From Embiotoca jacksoni (lineage: Eukaryota; Chordata; Actinopteri; Embiotocidae): a DNA stretch of 64,000 nt. The stretch is from contig JAKOON010000009.1 of the NCBI GenBank assembly GCA_022577435.1, positions 4,117,754 to 4,181,753 on the forward strand. The letters are read 5' to 3'. This document shows, one piece after another, positions 58,461 to 64,000 of this stretch. The notes below the pieces were generated by a model. It did not search any database. It was not told the DNA's origin and was given only the letters and a program-made list of their open reading frames with translations. Numbering within the stretch: position 1 is the stretch's first letter; each line of letters opens with the position of its first letter. Made by a program: the position numbers and the translations under genes.

Positions 58461-60420
58461 CCCCCGTCGAAGTTGTAACACGTATTTAAGCGTGCTGCTT
58501 ATTTTTTTTCATTTTAAATTTTTTTTTTTTTAAAAAACAAAATTGCGGGCTCATACATTAAAAGGACAACAATCGGAAAGGCATTTCGACCGAAACACGT
58601 GTCGCACGCTTCCTGCACCGTTGAAGGTCCCCCAAACGGCTCCCATCGCTCGGTTCCGACCAGTAGCCGTTGACGGCTCTTCAGGTGACGGATCGAGTCC
58701 ACAGTATTTTAACACTTTTTCTTTCACCCCCTCCCTCTTCCTCCTCCTCTCCTTTTTTTTTTTTTATTTTTATTTTTTTTATTTTTTTGGAAGAAAGAAA
58801 GAAAAAGAAAAACCGAACAACCTTTTTTTTTTTTTTTTTTTCGTTTCGTTTCCTCTAAGGTAAAATTCACTCCGGAGACTTTTTTTTTTTTTTTAAATTT
58901 TTATTTATTTATTTATTTCTGGGTTTTTTTTTTTTTTTTTTTTCTTTTCTTTTTTTTTTTTTTTTCAGAGGATAACGTTGCTTTAAGCTAGCTGGGTCAA
59001 CTTTTGCTAGAAAGCTACGCGATAGCTTAGCTCGCCTCATTCTGCGATACAACCTCGAGACAAGTCGGGACACCACCAGGTCAGTGGCCGCCGTGTTCGT
59101 GCGTCGCTTCGTGCCGGCAACCGAGCAGTTTACGTTACACCGAGCTGCTCCCCCCCCCCACACACACACACACACACACACACACCCCCCCCCAAAAAAA
59201 ACGGTCGGTATTATCTGTCGACACGGAATTTGGGCTTCCCTGGAAGGATGTTTAGCGGAGGAGCGGTCGTGTATTTTTTTTTTTTTTTTTTTTTTTGTGG
59301 GGGGTGGAGGAGGGAAAGACTAGCAGCTAACGTTAGCATTAGCTCGATAGCTTCGGCTAAGTGATATATTTGTAAATTTTGGAAGTCGTTTTTGTTTTTT
59401 TTTTGCTGCAACTCGACTCGGATGTATTTAATTGTTTTGAAAAAAAAAAAAAACGTGAAGTTCGCTGTTGGATTATCGGGTGTGTGCTTTTTCTTTTTTC
59501 TTTTCATTATCCATGTAATACTACGTAGCTAATGTTAGCGGATAAACGTTAGCGCTTCGGAATAACACCGAGGCTAACTGTTAGCTTCGGTGTCGGTTAA
59601 CGATGCGCTGCCGTTTGTTGGGGAAAAAAAAACAAAAACGGGTAATTGTTTTTATTTTTGATGGGGTGGTTTTTTTTTTAAACATAATTTACTCGGCTTT
59701 AATTCCCTTTTTCTTAAATATTAAGTCAGCCGTTTGGTGATAAGTTCGTTGAGGGAGGAGGAGGGGGGGGAGGGGGGGCTCTGCTACACAGCCGGACTCG
59801 GGCCTGTCTCCGCCGCCATTTTGTTTTGTTCTCCTTAATAAAAAAAAAAAAATGTTTTTTTTTTTTCTCCTCTTCTCTCCCCCAACTTCTCTTCCCCTCC
59901 CTCCCCCCCTCTTGCGTTTGTCTCGTGGCCTGGTACCAACTCCAGGTCGGTACCGCGGCTTTGATGAACACCGGGTTTTTTTCCGATCTCGGGATGTAAA
60001 CACCTCGCAGAGTTAAATAGCTAAACGGTACCGCGAGTTGTTGAAAACGTGTTATGAAACATCAACGCAGCCCTCCTTCCTCCTCCTTCCTCCTCCTCCT
60101 CCTCCCAACGAGGACACTTGAGGCCCGCTAACGTTAGGTAGCACCACAATACGCGTATCCTACTTGTGTATTTAAAACCCTGAATGCTCGTGTGGTGGCT
60201 GCCCGTTGTTTGTTTTGGCCCACGGTCGGGCCGGGTCGGTTCGGTTCGGTTCGACCGGGGTGTATCGTTGGGTTCACAAGGCCGCTTTGTGGAATACGAT
60301 CTGCGGTTGTGGCTCCGGTGGTGTAGCTGCTGCCCCCGGCCTCCCCCCTCCTCCTCCTCCGTTAATCCCCACACAACATGCAGCTGACCAGCCATCCCAC
60401 GACCTAATTTTCTAATCTCA
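58430..60420 (+). promoter_or_regulatory. prrc2a promoter / leader region, CpG-containing
   Basis: The AT-rich background gives way to GC/CpG-containing sequence with long T-runs, an ACACGTGTCG E-box (about 58597) and a (CA)n tract (59160-59182). It also has palindromes GCTAACGTTAGC (59326-59337) and a near-perfect hairpin at 59565-59593. A good donor CCAG|GTCAGT at 59079/59080 could end the non-coding first exon of prrc2a. The next coding exon is at 63029. Exact transcription start and leader exon limits are inference. Confidence 0.4.
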
Positions 60421-60959
60421 TCTGGCTATTGAGGCACTTGCTGATCGGTAGTCACCGTGTGAAACCTTTTTTTTTATTAGTATTATTATTATTATTGAGT
60501 GGTGTTTATTTCCTTCTGCGATAATTCTGTGTAATTGCGGTGTTTTGGTTTCCGTAAGGATTATCAGTGCGCAGTAGAAGGAAGTGGGATTTTACATTGG
60601 GAGTGTTTTTAGCAGTTTGTTTTTATTATTATTGTGGTCCAACATTGATCCCTGGTTGGACGTGTTGGTTTGGTCAAACAGGGTAAACACAATTCAATGG
60701 ATCTGTATTTACGGTGTAAATTCACCGTAGAACATCGTCCAGACACACTTTACATACACAAAAGTACAATGACTGATCAAATATTGTAAATATGAACACA
60801 AAAAGTGCAAACAAACTCGGTAGAATATCAACCTCAAAACCACAAAGGTGTACACAATGTGAATAGCAATACAATGTTATAGTAAATGTTAAAAAAAAAA
60901 AAACCTGAAAATGCTGTGATAGAATAGCGAAGGGATGGATATAGATCATTTTTAGCCTG

Positions 60960-61160
60960 CCCTAATTGTAAGCTTTATCAATAAGGGTAGCTTTATATTT
61001 GGTCTTGAAAGTAGAGAGTGTGTCAGGGTCTTGGACCCTGGTGGGGAGCCGGTTCCACAGAAGGGGATCCTGATAGCACAGTCCCAAGAGATCTGTAATA
61101 TGGAGGAGTTTAAATATTAAGGAAATTTGTATGTTAGTAGTATAATTTAAATTCAATTCA
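60960..61160 (-). repeat. LINE-tail fragment, minus strand
   Basis: On the minus strand the translation WNRLPTRVQDPDTLSTFKTK followed by LIDKAY resembles the last residues of fish L2/CR1-type ORF2 proteins. It is a short, truncated remnant in prrc2a intron 1. The sequence also resembles a common teleost non-coding repeat (GGAGCCGGTTCCACAGAAG), so the exact family is open. Confidence 0.5.
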
Positions 61161-63028
61161 TCATTTTATTGTTAAAATAATAGCTATATAGGTATAGTAG
61201 TTATAAGTATACTAAAGACTGGTGGATCTGTCAGGATTCCATTAATTCTTTCACCTTTCAGTTATTTTGATATACAATTCATATAGAGTCATGACAATGC
61301 ACAACAAAATAACAAAGAGCTGTAGCTGTGAGTCTTTTTTGTTGTTGTTGTTTAGCTCTAAAATTGTTCCACTGATCATTGGCCATTTTGTTTGGCCCGA
61401 CTTGTTTTACGGCTTCATTCAGAGCAAGTGAATGAAATGTTACTTGTAGTCAAACAATATTAGAGGAGTCATCTGTTGTCTGTAATAAGGCCTAATGGGA
61501 GTTGGGAGGAGTGGAGGACGCAGTTTAACCTGCTGGATGCCGCCAAATCATGCTGAATTGGACAGATGTCAGTGCCGCGTATTTTATTGATGTGCAGTAA
61601 AATGAGTTCAAGCTAAAGGCCCTGCAGTTGCCATGGAGCCGAACCCTGTCTCAAGGCAAGCCATGGAAAAAAATATCATTTATAATGTGTTGCCATAGAA
61701 ACCATGGTTCAGCTTTTTCCCTTTCGTTTGTACAGTGTTTCCTGTGATGAGCACTGTACTAGCTCTGCTAACATTAAACTGAATTTACACCGGCGTAACG
61801 TTGAATCCGACCGAACCAAAATTTGTGTGAAGATAATACGTTTCAAGAGTAGCGGATTACCTGCACACCTGCTCAAAAGCTGTGGCAGAACCTGAATTAA
61901 TTCTGTGGAAAGCTGCACAAATGCAGCTGCCACGGTAATCCTTACACGCCATAGTAAGTTTTCACCGTGTATTAATTAGAATTATGTGATTAAGATGGTG
62001 CGGCAGTAGGTGAGCAGTGCAAACAATGTGGGAGGAAAACATAATTGTTTGTGTGTGTATGTGTATATAACAAGTAGGTGACTGGACATAACTGTCTTTT
62101 TTTACACGTTTCTTCTGTTTGAACACCGACTGGTCAATATGTCGATATTCGATTGATATTGCAATATGAGAGCAGATGTGGACTTACATTTTGGATATTG
62201 TAATATCAGGATATGGTATTGGAGTTGTCTTTTCCTTATGTTAAAGCCTACATTACCATAAAATTATGTCATCTTCTTAACTCAACACACTATTCTATTA
62301 TTTGCCTTTATCCCCTTATCCATTGCATCCAAATTACCGATAATATTTATCAAAAATCTTACTGCATAAATATTTTGTGTAAGCACCAACAGTCATCCTT
62401 ACAATATCAATACCAAGGCGTTTAGTGAACAATATTGTGATATTGGATTTTGTTTATTGTGGAACCCTAATATGAATACATTCATCCTTGTTATGTTTAT
62501 ACGTTTATTATCGCGAAACAGGCACATCTGTGTAGTTGAAATAAAAACATACTCCTCCATGCCACAGAGTCCTGTGGGAAAGTCTGCTGTGAAGTAACTG
62601 AAAATATATTGTTATTTAAAAGCAGGCAGATCAACACGTCTTCGTTGTCACACAGGATTCGTGTATTTGTGAAAAGTCAGGCTGAAAATCTGTGTTCCCA
62701 ACTTCTAAATGTTGTTTTGGCCTTTAATGAGTGTGCCTCACCCACAACCGGTATCACTGACATCTTTTATATCTGCGTTTCATTGAACAGCCTGTTTTGT
62801 GACATTCCTCACTATGTGAACATATTTGATGCCGTTTTACAAATTAATCTATGAGTGTAGACCACACAATTACAACTGCTGTCAAATTCTTATGTTCAAT
62901 ATGTTTTGATTGAGCACTGGTTTCTGTTCCAGTTGCTCCGAATACTTGTGCAATCAGCGCTTTTACTTTCACTTTCTTTGTATACCTGGTGTCAAATCTC
63001 TCGCTCATCCTTTCCCTATCTCCTCCAG
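61160..63028 (+). other. prrc2a intron 1, distal part
   Basis: AT-rich intronic sequence. No gene or confident repeat was identified. Confidence 0.45.
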
Positions 63029-63065
63029 TCTCAGGGCTCACCATACTCAATGAGCGGACAGCGCA

Positions 63066-63180
63066 ATGTCAGAGCGCTCTGGGCAAACTGCAAAGGGGAA
63101 GGAAGGCAAAACCAAGTATGCGTCTCTCAACCTGTTTGATACATACAAAGGAAAGAGCCTTGAAACACAAAAGCCTGTTG
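63066..63180 (+). CDS. prrc2a: PRRC2A (BAT2) first coding exon, partial gene
   Basis: The exon starts after acceptor CCAG at 63028. From the ATG at 63066 it encodes MSERSGQTAKGKEGKTKYAS, then LNLFDTYKGKSLETQKPV, ending with one base of the next codon at donor GTAAGT (63181). This is the invariant N-terminus of the PRRC2 family of large Pro-rich RNA-associated proteins. LNLFDTYKGKSLE fits PRRC2A (BAT2, an MHC class III gene) better than PRRC2B or PRRC2C, and the neighbourhood supports that. An out-of-frame ATG in the same exon (63050) overlaps the start. The rest of the gene lies beyond the window. Confidence 0.85.
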
Positions 63181-64000
63181 GTAAGTATCTCGGTTGTTTC
63201 CTGTCAAAGTTTTAAGACAAAACAAGGTTTTTCGTGGATACATTATGTGGGATGGATTGACTCTTCTGTCTTTCTGCCAGATGATGTTGTTCTGCTGCTG
63301 AGGATGTACAACTTGCTTGGTACTTAATCAGATGTAGCCCTGAAGAAACAGATCTGCTCACTTACCCATTGGTGTTTTGATTGAACTTGGCTGGCTGTGC
63401 TGCGTTGTCTCCTGCCACCAAGTGCTGCAACTGTTGATGCATTATTCTACTGTCTCCCTAATAGGTCTCTTACTGATTTCCAATACAAGAAGGGCAAGCG
63501 TCTCTTAACTGCCTGCCTGCCTGTTTTTTTTTTTGCTGATACTGTGAATATTATTCAGAGATGTTCGCCATCATTATTGATCGGCAGAATTTATGTTTTA
63601 CAAGGATAGGCAGATAAAAATGCAAACGCAAGGCTACGAGGGTGAATGGCTCTTGAGCCTGAACATGTCAGCTGAGTTTTGGAGCCACTGCGCCCAACCT
63701 GAGACAGAGGCTTACTTGTGGACGCTGTTTTAACTTCTGTGCCGAGTCCCAAGTTTATGTTTAATTCAGGAGGAAGCTCCCTACTAGATCTAAGCAGCTG
63801 TCCCCGTTCCCAAACTACAGACACCCCCCCACCGACACGCACACCCACACACATAGTGAAGCCATGCACTGCTGTGGTTTCTGTGAGCCTCCAGGAAACA
63901 AATGAGGGATTGATATTCAGAACAGCTTCACTTTTCAGAATCACAAGATTTTTTTCCATGGTTCCGTAAGCATCAATATCCACAACACCTCTCTTTAAAC
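63181..64000 (+). other. prrc2a intron 2, start
   Basis: Follows the GTAAGT donor and runs to the window end. No further coding exon resembling the PRRC2A continuation was found in it. Confidence 0.5.

Noticed and set aside
60184..60415. Arg/Gly/Pro-rich frames in the GC-rich prrc2a leader region
   Set aside because: GC composition alone keeps frames open; there is no homology or supported splice structure.

Overview
This window is vertebrate, almost certainly teleost fish, genomic DNA. The genes are split into many short GT-AG exons. Introns and intergenic DNA carry long (GT)n, (CA)n, (CT)n and (ATT)n tracts, and I recognise several dispersed repeats typical of teleosts. The gene content corresponds to part of the mammalian MHC class III region, in a rearranged, compact order.

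Layout: zbtb12 (+, 2-4621, at the left edge); nelfe (-, 6529-11502); skic2/skiv2l (+, 12169-27234, 29 coding exons); prrt1 (+, 28237-37346); tmem268 (-, 43353-46904); neu1 (+, 51644-56946); and the leader region and first coding exon of prrc2a (+, 63066-63180, continuing past the window). I assembled exons by hand from splice signals, reading-frame continuity and remembered mammalian homologues. For the six genes that end inside the window, the summed exon lengths give uninterrupted frames: 583, 436, 1245, 271, 348 and 388 codons.

Roles: nelfe (NELF pausing complex) and skic2 (SKI RNA helicase for the cytoplasmic exosome) are head-to-head and probably share a promoter, as in mammals. zbtb12 is a BTB/C2H2 transcription factor. 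prrt1 is a two-pass synaptic membrane protein, tmem268 a two-pass membrane protein, neu1 the lysosomal sialidase and prrc2a a large RNA-associated protein. They are linked by ancestry (proto-MHC), not as a pathway. The complement genes C2/CFB, which lie between ZBTB12 and NELFE in mammals, are not seen here.

The most unusual element is an 846-bp solo LTR (47023-47868) with a perfect 5-bp target duplication. It carries the 3' half of a 5S rRNA gene, including the pol III internal promoter. Other points of note are two CLEAR-like E-box palindromes upstream of neu1, a GC-AG intron and an altered C-terminal signal in neu1, a skic2 intron bracketed by UG repeats, an expanded RD/KD domain in nelfe, a hexapeptide repeat in prrt1, and several repeat elements with hairpins or nuclear-receptor-like sites. 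I saw no prokaryotic system, CRISPR array or intact transposase gene.
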